Assembly (NCBI GenBank): GCA_003550305.1
Contig: QKYT01000311.1
Coordinates: 52,724-116,723, forward strand
DNA: 64,000 nucleotides
DNA from: Glomus cerebriforme
Lineage: Eukaryota; Glomeromycota; Glomeromycetes; Glomerales; Glomeraceae
Direction of reading: 5' to 3'
Shown here: positions 36,675 through 49,500 of the stretch, one piece after another
How positions within the stretch are numbered: the first letter of the stretch is position 1
Layout of the letters: every line of letters begins with the position of its first letter
Position numbers and translations under genes: made by a program
Notes under the pieces: model-generated
What the model was told of the DNA's origin: nothing
What the model saw: the letters and a program-made list of their open reading frames with translations, nothing else
Databases searched by the model: none

Positions 36675-37035
36675 AGTAGATATTAGGTCATTTTCAATTT
36701 AAAGTAAATTTTATTAATAAAAAACAATTTAATCATTAAAATTTTATTTTATCTCTTAAAATTTCGGGATTTTCTTAAAATGTTCTTTTGTATATTTAAA
36801 ATCAATTTGATTTTTAAATATTTGATAAAACTTTATATACAGTATTGACATTTTTAAAAAGGTCTACAGTATAAAATAATGCTATATAAATTTGCATATT
36901 TAAAAAAAGATAATATATTTATACGCGGAAAAAAAAATGAAAATAAGTTTATTTAATATATAGAAAATGATAAACTATGCCATATGATAGGGTATACAAA
37001 GTCCATCAAGGAAATTGAATCAATAATTTTCCTTC
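36675..37035. other. Convergent intergenic region
   Basis: About 360 bases between two genes facing each other; AT-rich, with no coding signal. It should hold the 3' ends of both transcripts. Confidence 0.4.
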
Positions 37036-38271
37036 CTAATTATAATTAATATTATCACGGATGTAGGAAGGTAAACCATATTTTACAGGATCAAATAATT
37101 CCATAGAAAGTAACTTTTCAGTAGCATCATTTGCATCAGGATATAAAGCAGCTAAACCATGATCAGGTATCCAAATTACAGGCATACCAGCATTTTTAGC
37201 AGCTTGAACACCATTTAAAGCATCTTCAAAAACTAAACATTGTTCTGATGGAGGATTACCCAATCTTTCACGAGCTACTAGGAAAAGATCAGGAGCAGGT
37301 TTACCATGTTTTACTTCTGAATCATCACCACAAACAACACCATCAAATAACTTAAATAATTCTTGATTATTTTTTGTTTTGATTTCAAATGCATCTCGAT
37401 GAGAACTTGTTGCCACCTATAAAACGAGGACAAAGGAGTTCAAGAATATGTAATTATGATGTGCATAAACTATTGATGATATTTCTTACGATCATTGGTA
37501 TGTTATGTGCCTTTAAATGTTTTACAAGATTCTAATTTATTAAAGAGAGAGTAAGTTACGTATATATAGTAAGAAATAGAAAATATAATTTAAAAATTTT
37601 GGACAAACCATCACACCCGGCAATGGCTTAGTTGAAAGAAATTTTTCGTCCTATTAAAATTATAAAAAATTTTTAGATCAAAATAAATTTGTAAATAGAA
37701 AGAATAGTTAATCTTACTTGTTTAGCATTTCTTTCTTCAAGATATTCATCACTTGTCATCGAGATTCCAGTTTCTCTAATCAAAAGATCAGCGGCCTAAA
37801 TAAAATCAAATAAATATTTAAAATATTTATAAGAAAAAAATCAGTTTTTTTTTTAATTCAATTATTTAAAGAAGATAAATACATCGCGTTGACGAAGACC
37901 CATTAATTTCGATTTTAATTCCCATCCATAAGTTTTACCGAATCTTGATAAAATTTCGGCTAAAATTAAGAGATAAATTTTAATTAAATTAAATAAATAA
38001 TACAATAATAAATCGCGCAAAATTTCAAACAATTGATCAAAAGTTACTTGTTACTTCAGTGTATATCCTTTCGGTATCCTTTTTAAATATAATTTATTCG
38101 TTAATTCTTTAAGAAATGCGAAAAAGAAAAAACAAAATAACCTACCAACAAAAGTCCTATAAGGAATCATTTGATAAAAAAATAAAGGTTAGATTCAAAG
38201 TATGATGATATCATAAAATTATAAATTAACCAACCATCCATATCAAAAATGCAATGTGTAATCCTAGTCAT
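37036..38271 (-). CDS. HAD-superfamily phosphatase, pseudouridine-5'-phosphatase (HDHD1) type
   Basis: Eight exons: 38271-38235, 38156-38146 (11-nt microexon), 38078-38048, 37959-37883, 37795-37718, 37650-37609, 37531-37490 and 37416-37036. They give 232 residues in phase throughout. HAD motif I is FDMDGLLLDTERIYTE with the nucleophile and acid/base Asp pair at residues ~9/11. Motif II is ATSS after HNIPMI. Motif III is the Lys in HGKPAPDLFL, and motif IV is VFEDALNGVQAAKNAGMPV. A small helical cap (KLMGLRQRDAADLLIRETGI) sits between motifs I and II. This arrangement and length match HDHD1/GS1-like enzymes that remove phosphate from pseudouridine 5'-phosphate or related sugar phosphates. 2-deoxyglucose-6-phosphatase is the alternative; substrate cannot be told from sequence. 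Motif I is split by intron 1 and the microexon, so correct splicing is needed for any activity. Confidence 0.9.
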
Positions 38272-39004
38272 TTTTTTTTTTTTTTGCGATAAAAAAAAAA
38301 CATATATTTTTAGTGGGCGTTATCTTCGACCAAAATTAATTGTACAACTTTTTAAACGGGTAATTTTACAACTGGTAATATTCCTGATTCCTGATAATGC
38401 AAATCGTGAATGAAACTTTAATCTATTAATGGAAATTAATTATTATAACATACCCCGTGAGAAAAAGCTCCAACCACGATTTACCTTATATAATGATCTG
38501 CATGTTGTCAGTGGGCTGCAAAAGTGGTCTTTCTTTTTTTTTCACACATCCCTCCTTCTATAGGAAAAATTAAATTATTTTAATATTGCACATATTGCAC
38601 AGTAACGATTAACAACAATATACTTTTTCAAAATTCATTCAAATGATGCATAAAATTCCGTGACAAACAAATATTTAAATTATTTTTAGTTATTTCTAAC
38701 CCCTTTTCATTTCATTTACCGGAGACCTAATTAACGGTTCTAAGTACTTATCATTACCTGTGCGGTGTTGCTGGATGACACACAGCACATAATCCCGCGA
38801 TCACCTGACGTTGATCACTACACCCATATATGGAGTATAATCTGTTTCAATGGTTTTCTTGACTGCGTTTATTGATTTTTATAAATATTCCCTCTTAAAA
38901 AGCGGCTAAAATTCCAAATTTTTTCTTCAAAATCCTAAAATTTAATTTCCCAGCTATTTTTTTTTTTTTTTTTTGAAGTAAATTTGTAAGAATATAGAGT
39001 TCAT
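38272..39004. promoter_or_regulatory. Divergent promoter region, HAD phosphatase / ACMSD-like gene
   Basis: 733 bases separate two divergent start codons. The middle is less AT-rich than typical spacers here and contains GTGCGGTGTTGCTGGATGAC and ATCCCGCGATCACCTGACGT around 38760-38815, plus CCCCT at about 38700. Pyrimidine or T runs lie next to both starts (38268-38285, 38953-38972). I cannot name a bound factor. Confidence 0.45.
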
Positions 39005-40611
39005 ATGGCTCCAACTCCTTTACGTCAAAATGGTGGAGTAAATTCAATAAATAATAAATTTCTTAAAATCGATTTGCATACGTAAGTCTTCCATTCTTCT
39101 TACTTTTCTCTCAATTTTTTGTGAGAACTGTAATGAATATTTATTTTCTTTCTTATTTAGCCATATACTTCCTAAACAATGGCCAGATTTAAAGAAAAAA
39201 TTCGGGTATGGTCAATGGATACAATTGGATCATTTTGAGCCGGTTAGTGCTTCTAAAGAATTTGTCATTAACCCATGATCAACAATACCCGTGGCGCAGT
39301 AGTTTAACTATTATTTTTATTTTGCGTAAATTAGGGGAAGGCGAGAATGTTGTTGGATGGTAAGAATTTTCGCGAAATTAAATGTAATTGTTGGTCAACA
39401 GAAGAAAGAAAACGCGAATGTGATGACACAGGAGTCGATATTCAAGTATGTATAACTAAAAGTTGTAAAATTTTATTCATCGCTAATTATGACGAAATAT
39501 ATATATATATTTTTTTTCATAGGTATTATCAACGATTCCAGTAATGTTTTCATATTCTGCGAAACCTCAGCACACGCTTGAATTGGCAAGATGTCTTAAT
39601 GATCATATAGCTCAAGTATGTAAAGAAGATCCAAAAAGATTTGTTGGACTTTGTACTTTACCAATGCAATCTCCTGAATTAGCAGTACAAGAATTACGTA
39701 GATGCATCAATGAGCTTGGTCTTGTTGGTGCACAAATTGGAAGTCACATAAATGAATGGAATTTAGATGCACCTGAACTAGATCAATTTTGGGAAGTATG
39801 TATAATGGGCAAAATCTTAACAACAACAAGAGTAAGTAATAAAATAATTAATTCTATTTCATAGGCTTGTGAACAACTTAATGCAGCCGTTTTTGTTCAT
39901 CCTTGGGATATGGAAGATAAAGGTAGAATGGAAAAATATTGGTTTCCTTGGTAAGCAAATACAAAATTTTTTATTTAATGATTGTAAAATAATTTTTATA
40001 ATATTAACGCATTTTTTATTTTTTATTTTTACTTTTATTTTTTTTTTTTAATTTAATAGGCTCATCGGAATGGTATATTGTTAAAAAAATAATTAATTAT
40101 ATATATATTTATCACGTTTATCTAATTAATTTTTTTTTTTCGTTTTTAGCCCTGCGAAACTACAATCTCAATTTGTTCACTTATAATGGGAGGAGTATTT
40201 GAAAGATATCCCAATCTTAAAGTATCATTTGCACATGGAGGAGGTTCATTCCCAGCAACATTAGGACGTATTGCACATGGATTTAACGTACGACCTGATT
40301 TATGTGCTATGAAAATTAAAAAGAATCCTTTGGAATATTTAGATCGAATCTATGTTGATTCACTTGTACATGATGAAGATACTTTACATCTTTTAATAAA
40401 AAAATTGGGAGTTAATAGAATCATGTTAGGAAGCGATTATCCTTTTCCATTAGGAGAACATCATCCTGGTAAATTAATTGAAGAATGTGATTGGTTAACT
40501 AATGAAGAAAAAGAAAAGTTGTTAAGCGGAAATGCACTTCAATTCCTCGGGATTGAACATAAAAGAGATATGTTTATTAAGGAAAAGAGTGTACGATACA
40601 TAGGTAATTGA
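39005..40611 (+). CDS. Amidohydrolase, 2-amino-3-carboxymuconate-6-semialdehyde decarboxylase (ACMSD) type
   Basis: Seven exons: 39005-39081, 39161-39242, 39335-39445, 39523-39795, 39865-39950, 40060-40072 (13-nt microexon) and 40150-40611. They give 367 residues, all in phase. ACMSD removes CO2 from the kynurenine-pathway intermediate ACMS and so diverts it from quinolinate and NAD synthesis. Metal and active-site landmarks: KIDLHTHILP (H-x-H), VFVHPWDMEDKGRMEKYW (His), VSFAHGGGSFPATLGRI (His) and IMLGSDYPFPLGE (Asp). The conserved QHTLELARCLNDHIA and RFVGLCTLPMQSPELAVQEL are also present. About 20 residues before the H-x-H are extra relative to animal enzymes. Related decarboxylases of the family (for example on hydroxybenzoates) share the fold, but the long matches favour ACMSD. 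It is transcribed divergently from the HAD gene. Confidence 0.92.
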
Positions 40612-41275
40612 TTAAATATTCCAAAAAAACCCCAAATACGGCCAAATTATAAATTAGTAGAGAAAACAGTAGATTAAAGATTATTTAGAGTTTTGAGTGA
40701 TATTTATATTATATATATGAGTGATTTTCAAGAGTACAAGATGTCATAAAAGCGAAATTATTTCCGGCTTTTAACGGAACACGAACATTTTATTTTTCAT
40801 TTTCATAATAAATTGTTTATTTGCTAACTGTAATAAATTAGTTACGGTGATTTTTTTTTAAAGATAATCTATACATAATAAATTAATATAGTATTGTTAT
40901 TATATTTTTATGTTAGTACTATAAATTAATAGTGTACACTTACACAAATAAGACACAGCACAATCATTTAATGAATGAACATTTAAAATATATATATATA
41001 TATGTATTATTATTTAAAAAAGTGTTTTTTAATTTTAATTTCCTTAAATTTACGGTTTATACTATTTTTTTTATTATTATTCATTTTATTTATTTTTAAA
41101 ATAATATACAGTATATATACACAATATTTATAGCTTTTTTTTTTTATACTGAATAGAATAAAAAGCATGATCCCCTTTTTCTTTTTATTTTTGACTAAAA
41201 AGTTAAATAAAAAATTTTTTTACCGAAAAAAAAAAACAAATTAAACAAAATGTAGATTAGTTAAGACCAATTTGA

Positions 41276-41312
<37 letters not shown>

Positions 41313-42982
41313 TATTGAATCAGCTGAAAGTCTGAAACACTTCCCAATCCGTATTTAGTATGGTATATATTGTAGTATATAATATATATATATAATTGAA
41401 AAAAAAAAAATCTTTTATTTTTTATTTTTTTTTTTTTTTGATAACGGATTTTATATATTCATTTTATTTTATATATTACAGTAAAAAAACAATACCATCA
41501 TCAAATTACATTATGAATCATCAACAATCATAAAAAATATCGTGTGAACTTTATTATAAAAAAAAAAAAATTTCTCCCATTATATTTCTCTTAAATAAGA
41601 AAAACATTACTTTAAAAAAAAAAAATTTATAATTTATTATAAATTCCATTCCAGAATAATCACGTCCGAGAAATTCCGTAAGTATTACGTAGAACCGGAT
41701 TTTTAATTTTCAATTTATCTAGAAAGTTCTATAAGATTAAATTCTCAAATACAAATCACGAGTTTCTTTCATTGGTTAAAAGAAAAGATTTATTCTTTTT
41801 TATTTCTCTTTTTGTTTTTTTTTATCGGAGAAAAAGGAACAATAGTAACACCGCAATTTTCTTTGATTAACAAAATAAGAAATAGTGTCTTTATGATTTA
41901 ATTGTCTAAACAAAAAGCAGGTTTTATTATAATAATTATTTATATGGTAACAACATAAATAAAATAAATATAAATATTTCTAATAAAAAAAAAATTAATT
42001 TTAAATTTAAAAAAAAAAATTTTTTTATTTTTTTTTTAATCTAAAAAAAGATCCTTTGTCATATATATTTTATAGATGACATTTTATAAGTCATAATTTA
42101 CACCCGATAATGATAATGATAAATATAATAATGATAATTATTAATTAATAAAAATTGTTGCGCAGCATCAAAACACTTTTTTTGTATTACCTTAACAGAT
42201 TGGGTTACCAAATCAAAATTATATCCTAAAAAGGGTGTTGTTTTGCCACATGATCACTTTCAAACAAATGCTCAAAAATTTCTCTGATAACAAAAAAATT
42301 TTTTTGATAACGTAACACACCTCAAATTTTTATATATTCGCTTTTATATATATATATTTTTTTTTTTTAAAAAAAAAATCAATTGAATAGGGCTTATTAT
42401 TATAATCATCAATTTATACACAATTTGTTTGATAATATTTGTATTGTAATTACAATTTTTTCAATTCCAAAGCCCGTGGAAGAAAAAAATAATGAAACTA
42501 AATTTAACAATTATTAGATTTTTTTTCATAATGAAAAAAAATGTGTTATAGTAGTAAGTAAAAATATTAGGAAAAAAAAAACGGAAATAATATAAAATAT
42601 AAGTAGCAAATACAAGAGGAATCTAATTTATCCCAATTATCATTATCACAATAATAATATAAGGGAACCATTCTTTATATACAAGTAGGACAGTACACTA
42701 TTCTAAGCTCTAAAAATGACTGTCCAATATTCCTCTTGTAAGAGCTTTATGAATAAAAAAAACTATATGAGAAAATAAACAAAGAAAAAGATATATAAAA
42801 GCAATGTAATATGAAACAACCAAAGGCGGAATGAATAAAGCAGGCAGATAAAAAAAAAAAGTATATATATAAAAATAATTGTTCTTCAAGTAATAATATT
42901 TACTGCCTATGCTAATCGCCTTGGTGCATTAAAATATAAGAAGAGAGGGTAAATATACAAAGGGTAAGGGGGATATGATTTA
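40612..42982. other. Intergenic, homopolymer-rich, no gene seen
   Basis: About 2.4 kb between convergent genes with many A or T runs (for example about 41281-41312) and TATATA tracts. At 42655-42740 the sequence is less AT-rich and holds an inverted pair (CCTCTTGTA near 42733; TACAAGAGGAA near 42612), possibly in the long 3' UTR of the zinc-finger gene. No open frame of interest. Confidence 0.4.
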
Positions 42983-43696
42983 TTAATGTTGTTTTATACA
43001 AGCAAGATCAACGAGGATTTGCGCAGCCTAAAAAAAAAGTGAAAGGAATTCCGTGTTAAAAAACTTGAAATAAACTTTTATAATTTTGAACTTGTATAAC
43101 ATATAGTAATATTGTATTTCATTACCTCCATCATCTGAACCTGCTGGTGTTTAGTCAAGTTGAACTTAAGACATAGTTCCCAGCTTTCGTGGTGTTCCCA
43201 TAAGTGCTATAAATGATAAAAATAAAAAATTGTTAAAAAAAGAAAAATTTGTAAATAGTATCTACAAAATAAAGATTATGATACATACTTTGACTAAACA
43301 GTTTCGGTGTTTATACTTCTTACTACATACGTGACAAGTATATGTTGTTTTCGAAACCGAAGGTGATGGACTATGTTCTTTTGAACTGTCATGACTGTCA
43401 AGACTGTCATGAGGAGAACCTTGAATGTTATCTTCTTGTTTGACAGTTAGGTGTTGAGGTTCATGTCGAGTTTCTTCAACTGGAACGAGTAAAAAATAAA
43501 AGTAGAGTTGGTTGACCAAAGTTAAGGAAGGAAGTAAAAAAAAAAAAAGAAAAGAAAAGAAACGTGAATGGGAAAATAAAAAAGAAAACTAACCTAAAGA
43601 CAACTGACCAGGGTTAGTATTAACAGGAGCGATATCTTCTGTACCCATGGAATAATATTCAGCAGGCTGTACTTGATTAATAGAGTAAGAGTTCAT
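42983..43696 (-). CDS. Single C2H2 zinc-finger protein, fungal regulator type
   Basis: Four exons: 43696-43594, 43479-43289, 43206-43126 and 43027-42983. They give 139 residues in phase. The N-terminal ~75 residues are low-complexity and acidic/Ser-rich (MNSYSINQVQPAEYYSMGTE, DNIQGSPHDSLDSHDSSKEH). A C2H2 finger follows, TYTCHVCSKKYKHRNCLVKHLWEHH with C-x2-C-x12-H-x3-H spacing, split by intron 2 after LVK. The tail SWELCLKFNLTKHQQVQMME and AAQILVDLACIKQH is the conserved helix found after the finger in a small group of fungal C2H2 proteins (LSKHQQVQLLEAA-like). It is probably a nuclear DNA-binding regulator; targets are unknown. A 2.8-kb upstream spacer is unusually long for this gene island. 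Confidence 0.87.
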
Positions 43697-46551
43697 GTTT
43701 GATGTTTTTATGAAGAAGAGTTATGATTACTGTTTGTAGATGAGTTGATGATTTTTGAGTTGTTTATTAGATAGATAGATACTATTAATTTTTATCTGGA
43801 AAAAAAAAGGCAGGAAAAAAAAATTTTTTTTTTTGTGTTAACGGTTTCACCAAGCGCAGCGAGGTGCAGTATAAATTCTAAGGAAAAGTGGAAATAAAAG
43901 ATAGGGACGAGAAAAACAAGAGGAAAAGAACAAAATTTTGATATGAGAACTAAGAAGAAATATATATTAAAATAAGATTTATTTTGAAGAACAACACGAT
44001 AAAAATTTTTTGGATAAAAAAGGCCTTTTATAAGTTTTTTTGAATTTGATTAAAAAAAAAAAAAAAAAAATTTTTTTTTGTTTTGTATGACTAGTCTTTA
44101 TATGGTATCTAAACCAATTAGCATCATATCCCGAGTAAAATTGAAGCGATGAATGGCATAATCACGTGATAATTAAATTAATTATATGTGATAAATGATA
44201 AATGTTAATTACGATATTTGTTTGTTGTTTAGAAAAGTCGATAGTGCACGGGTCATTATAAAAAAAAAAAAAAAAATGTCGTGAATTCATATAAGGTATG
44301 TTGTATAATTATTATCTTGTTATATATATATTGATATTAATTGTTATCGTTTTTTGTTATTATTTTTTTAATACAATATATACTTGGCGTTGAGTACGAA
44401 TTTGCTGATCCGCAGTTTAATCAAATAGTTATAATAGTTATAGAGGCCCCAACCGGCATTCGTGTAACAACTTACAAGCATGCACCAGCCCATTTAACCC
44501 ATTTTAAAACGTATCAGTTTTTTTTTTCTGATAACAGAAAAAGACTAATTATATGCCGCAGTTACCAAATAATTTCTGGCCAATGGTATTTATGAAGATC
44601 AATCAACATTCAACTTTGTTAATGAGGCAATATTTCTACGAAATCTTGCAATTTTGAACTAAATTATTGTCCCAAAATAACGTAATAAAATTTACATTTT
44701 GTATGATATCATAAACTTCATTTTGGTAACACAAATTCAATCAGTTGACCAGTTTGCTTTTTTTTTTTTTTTCTTTTTTTTATATATATGTATTAATTTA
44801 AAGTAAATTTTCCATCTTTAGAATTTCTTTCCAAAAAAATTTTTCTTCCTATTTTTTTGTTTGTTTGTATAATACCGCCACATTTCTTAATTCAAATTTC
44901 TTTTTTTTTTTGACAAAATTTCTCCGCTTTTTGAATTTTCCCTTTTTTAATTTGATCACTTTATTGCTTTTTTTGTGATATTTTATTACATTTTTTCTCT
45001 CTGTTAAAGTTGGTGAGAAATTTTGTGTAATCGACTAATCATATTTTCGTTATTATATAAGGAGTCACTCCCGTGCTAAACTATCTTTTGTTTCAGTTTG
45101 CTTAGCAAATAAATTTGACACGTCATCATCTTTATCTCACATTTTACCGCAGCCTTATCATAAAAAAAAAAGGGATCGGCGTATTCTTTCTTTTTATTTT
45201 TAGTTTATATGCATAAAATTTTCGCATGCCCGAGAAAGATTTTCTTTGAGCATTTAAACACTAGTCAAAATAAGGTTTAACATAATTAAAATTAATGATA
45301 GGCGTAAAAAACTATAAAAAAAAAATTTTGTAATCAGCAAAATTTTATTGATTAGACGGATGGATGTCATAATTACTCATTTCCCTCGCAAATCCTTGGA
45401 ATCATCACGCGCTTTAAATTTTAAAATAATGGTTTGTGCGTGTTTAATTCTGCACCGCAGAAATGATCATTATTTATATTATGTTCATTGATTTTCCCTT
45501 CAAATTTCACGAGTTTTTTTTGAGTTTTTTTTGTTATATCATTTAGAAAAAGAAAAAGTGAAGGAAAAAAAGGGGTGAGAATTTAATAGTTTCAGTTTCA
45601 GTTTCGTCACGCGATTTCTTTGGCGCAAAAGAAACGTTTCCTCGCTTTCCTTTGATATTTTTGGTAAAAAAATCATTATCCATCACATCATATGAATATG
45701 TTATTTATATCACTCTTTTGGGGTAAAAACGCCGCTCTTATTCCCACGCTTTGACAAAGAAAAATAATTTCTCATGTGACAAGTGATAAAAATAAATATT
45801 TCTGCGGGGGAAAAAAATATATATATATATATTTGGAAAAAAAAAAACATACGTACTGCGGATGAGCGGATCATAATCTTGATCAAAATCTTGATCTAAA
45901 TTATCTTATTATTGCATGCTTTTTTTATGCTTTTCTGATTTGATTTTGACTTATTCTTTCTTTTGAATGTACAACTTTAAAGAAGGTGACAATTGAAACT
46001 TTAAAGTTTAAACCATCAATATTTATAATAATTTTTACTTATAAACAAAAAATATCTGAGCTATTTACAGTATTTTTATTTTTTTTTTTTTAAAGCTTTT
46101 ATATTGTAATAAATAATTTTCACTACATAAGATAAAAATATCGTACATAAGATTTTTATAAAATATTGCCCCACATTTTCTGTCATTGGATGAAAAAAAA
46201 AAAAAAATTTCGAAACAAAAGATTAAAAAAAATTAATAATAAAAGTCTTTCTTATTCTTCCAATTTTACTCTTTTTAGTTTGTAGTCTATTGAAGCTAAA
46301 CGGTAAAAAAAAAAAAAAAAGTAAAAAATTTTATGGGGTTTTAAATGGGTCAACCTTTTCGATGATTTTCAGCTGCTTTTATAATTTTTATTGTTAAGAT
46401 CAACAGATAATCATCATGAATTAATAACCAATAATCATGATCCCACGATCCGCAGCTAAATTTGCCAAATATATCTTTGACCAAACTCGAATTACTCGAT
46501 ATTTCACAGATCTTAAGAGTCAAATAATTAAAAAAAAAAAAAACATAAAAA
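43697..46551. promoter_or_regulatory. Long divergent spacer, zinc-finger gene / cap-binding subunit
   Basis: 2.85 kb with no supported gene. Long A/T runs alternate with less AT-rich motifs: TTTCAGTTTCAGTTTCGTCA then CGCGATTTCTTTGGCGC (about 45587-45625), CGTACTGCGGATGAGCGG (about 45853), TCCCACGATCCGCAGC (about 46440), TCACGTGATAA (44162) and CATCACGCG (45403). It probably holds 5' UTR and upstream control sites of both genes, mainly of the zinc-finger gene. The plus-strand frame 44341-44595 begins at a TTG codon and is judged chance. Confidence 0.45.
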
Positions 46552-49500
46552 ATGGAACGCTCACGGGATGAACGAGGAAATCGGCGAGAAAGTAAAATTA
46601 AACCAAATTTATTTACCTTTTTATAAAATTCGTCTGATTACAAATATTGATAACAACTTTAATAAATTCATTTAGATGCCAAAAAAAGATATAGAGGTAC
46701 GTTATTCGTTGAATACTTATAATCTCGGGGTTCTATTTTAAATTTTTATAGTATACACAGCTATTTATTTACTTTAGACGATGATCGTCGAGGTGGTGGT
46801 CGCGACCGAAGAAATCGTGAACGTGGAAGAAGTGGTTATATTGAAGTTCAAGAACAACTACCTGCGGAAGATAGTCCCGAAAAGAGATTGACAACTCTCT
46901 TGGTTATTTTGGGTGACAAGGTAACATCGTCAATTTGGTGTAAGTCAGTTTACTTTTTTGTTTTGAGTTTTAATTAATTAATATTTATCATTCTTTCCTA
47001 AATTCAATTAGATGACCCCAAAAGAAATAACTACAAATATCGATAAGGTCGCCAATATCTTAAAAAATGAATATTCGAAACTTGAGACTCAAGTATTGAA
47101 GGCTATAAAGGATTGGTATTTATGTTATTATTTTTGATCAATTTGTTTTTCGATCAATAATTTATTAATTTAATAAAAAATTTTTTTATATTCAGCTTCA
47201 TGGAGTTACCAATGAAGTCACACGTTTATGGTACCCTTATCGGTCTTGTGAATGTCACGCGACCTGACGTTGGGGTTAAGGTCGTGAAAATGACAACACA
47301 AACTTTACAACAATGTTTGAATGAAGGAAATTGGCGTGGTGCAAAATTATCTGTAAGATGTTTAAATTTATTTATTATTATTATTTTTTTTTTTTTTATT
47401 ATTTGATCTTTATACTATTATTATATTTGAACTTCATTCACTAATAAATCAATCATTATTCAATGTTATTGGTAAAAGCTTAAATTTTTTGGAGAGTTGA
47501 CAAATGCAAATGTTATATTACCTAGAACTATGTTGGATATTTATGATGATTTATTAACAACGCTCGATGAACAAAATTTGAAAATGGTATAGTTTTATAA
47601 TTTAAAATTATATATTTTAAAAGTTATTAAATTTGGTGTTAATATATAATCGAATTCTTATTTCAAATAGTCTCGCGCAGATACAATTGTATATATTGTC
47701 TTGGCTTCTTTACCTTATGTAAGTAATTTTTTTTTAAAATACATAAAATACATATAATTCTTATGCTTATATATAATAATTTATTTATGATTTAGGTAGC
47801 AACGAGGCTTCGAGAAAGGTGTCCAGATGTTTTAGAAAGCATGTTGGCGAAAATCGAACGATATTTCTATGCTAGAGAACGAACTATACTAGATATAGAT
47901 GGATCGGTCGTTCGAAAATCAATTCAACCTTACGTTGGACCTAATTTGCCATATGAACAACATGATGTAAGAGTTCTTCCTTCTTTTATTGGATATAATC
48001 GCGGTAGTACTTTCGATTTAACGTAATTGGAATCTATCAAATCAAAATTTGTGCATTCATAAACTTAATCATGGATAATTTATGAAGTTTTATTTATTTC
48101 GGTTGCATTTGATTATTCATTTTACATAAAAGAACTTTTTTATTATTCAAATCAAATTACGCGTTGAAAAATTAAAATGATTATTTTTTTTATTATTATT
48201 CAAGACGTTAGAATTACTATGGACTCAAATCCAAAATTTGAAAAATAATGATTGGGTGGTAAGCTATTTTTTTTCAAAGGATTTTTGATTTTATTCTTTC
48301 TGTAGTGTTACAAAATTCAATTATAATTATTTCATTAGTGCACAACCCTATTGAAACCTTGGTCGGAATATGATAGTGTATTGATAACTGCAGATCATGT
48401 TTGTTATATTTCTTTTTTTTTCATGATTTATTTTTTTCCATGTAACATGAACAATAATTTAACATCATATTTTAAATAGCACGAAGTTGAGAAGTTTATT
48501 GTACCACAAGAGTTTGGTGGAATGAATAATTCTTTACCAACTACGTTGTTCCGAATTTTTGTTGGCTTAGATGATGAGGTTCGTTTATACAGTATTTCAT
48601 AGCAATTTAATTATATATAATTAATAAATTTCTTTAACTTAATCTCTTTTATCTCTTTTTATTTGTTAAAACAACAAAGTCGATAAAAGAAGCTGATATA
48701 ACCGATATAACATATTTTATTATCAATGATATGATTGATGATATTATCGATATTATGGAAGTAAATCGTAAGGACTGTGCAAAATATCTCAAAGATCTTC
48801 CATATTGTTTTGCACCGGACACTTTTATTGGCAAAGATACAACTATTTCAGCAACAAAAGCTGATGTTAAAGTTGACCCAGAAGTAAAAATGGAAACCGA
48901 AGATGATTCATTTTCTAATAGTTATAATGATAACCCAGTTTCAATTGATACGTCTAATTCAAATCAAAATATTACTGCAAATTATCAACTGGAACAGATT
49001 GTTGTCGAGGTTGGCACAGATTTTCAATATATATAATATATATTCAATTTTTCAATTCAAAAATGAAAATACTAATTTTTATAAGTTTTTTTTATAATTT
49101 AGTCTACATTCAAGAATATCTTCCAGTTGCCACAACCCAAACATAAATACATATTTTATCATTCACTTTTAACTGAAGTTTGCAAGAGTATGCATGAAAC
49201 ATTTCCGCCTGTGATATCCTTTATTAACAAATGTTTTTTATTTAATTCTTTATAGAAAGTTTTTTAAATTATTTTATAATATTCCTTGACTTTAAATTAT
49301 TTTTTTTTTTTTTTGAATGGCGAATTTTTTACCTTGGTAAGGCCATAGGAATTTTATTTGATCGTGTCGATGTTATGGATGTAGAATGCTGTTATCGATT
49401 CTGGAACTGGTTTAGCCATCATCTTAGTAATTTCGGTTTTATATGGAATTGGAAAGATTGGTAAGCCTATAATAAGTTTTGTTACGTGAATTATTATGAT

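Noticed and set aside
44341..44595. 84-aa plus-strand frame
   Set aside because: Starts at TTG, in a spacer, no domain, no splice support; chance frame.
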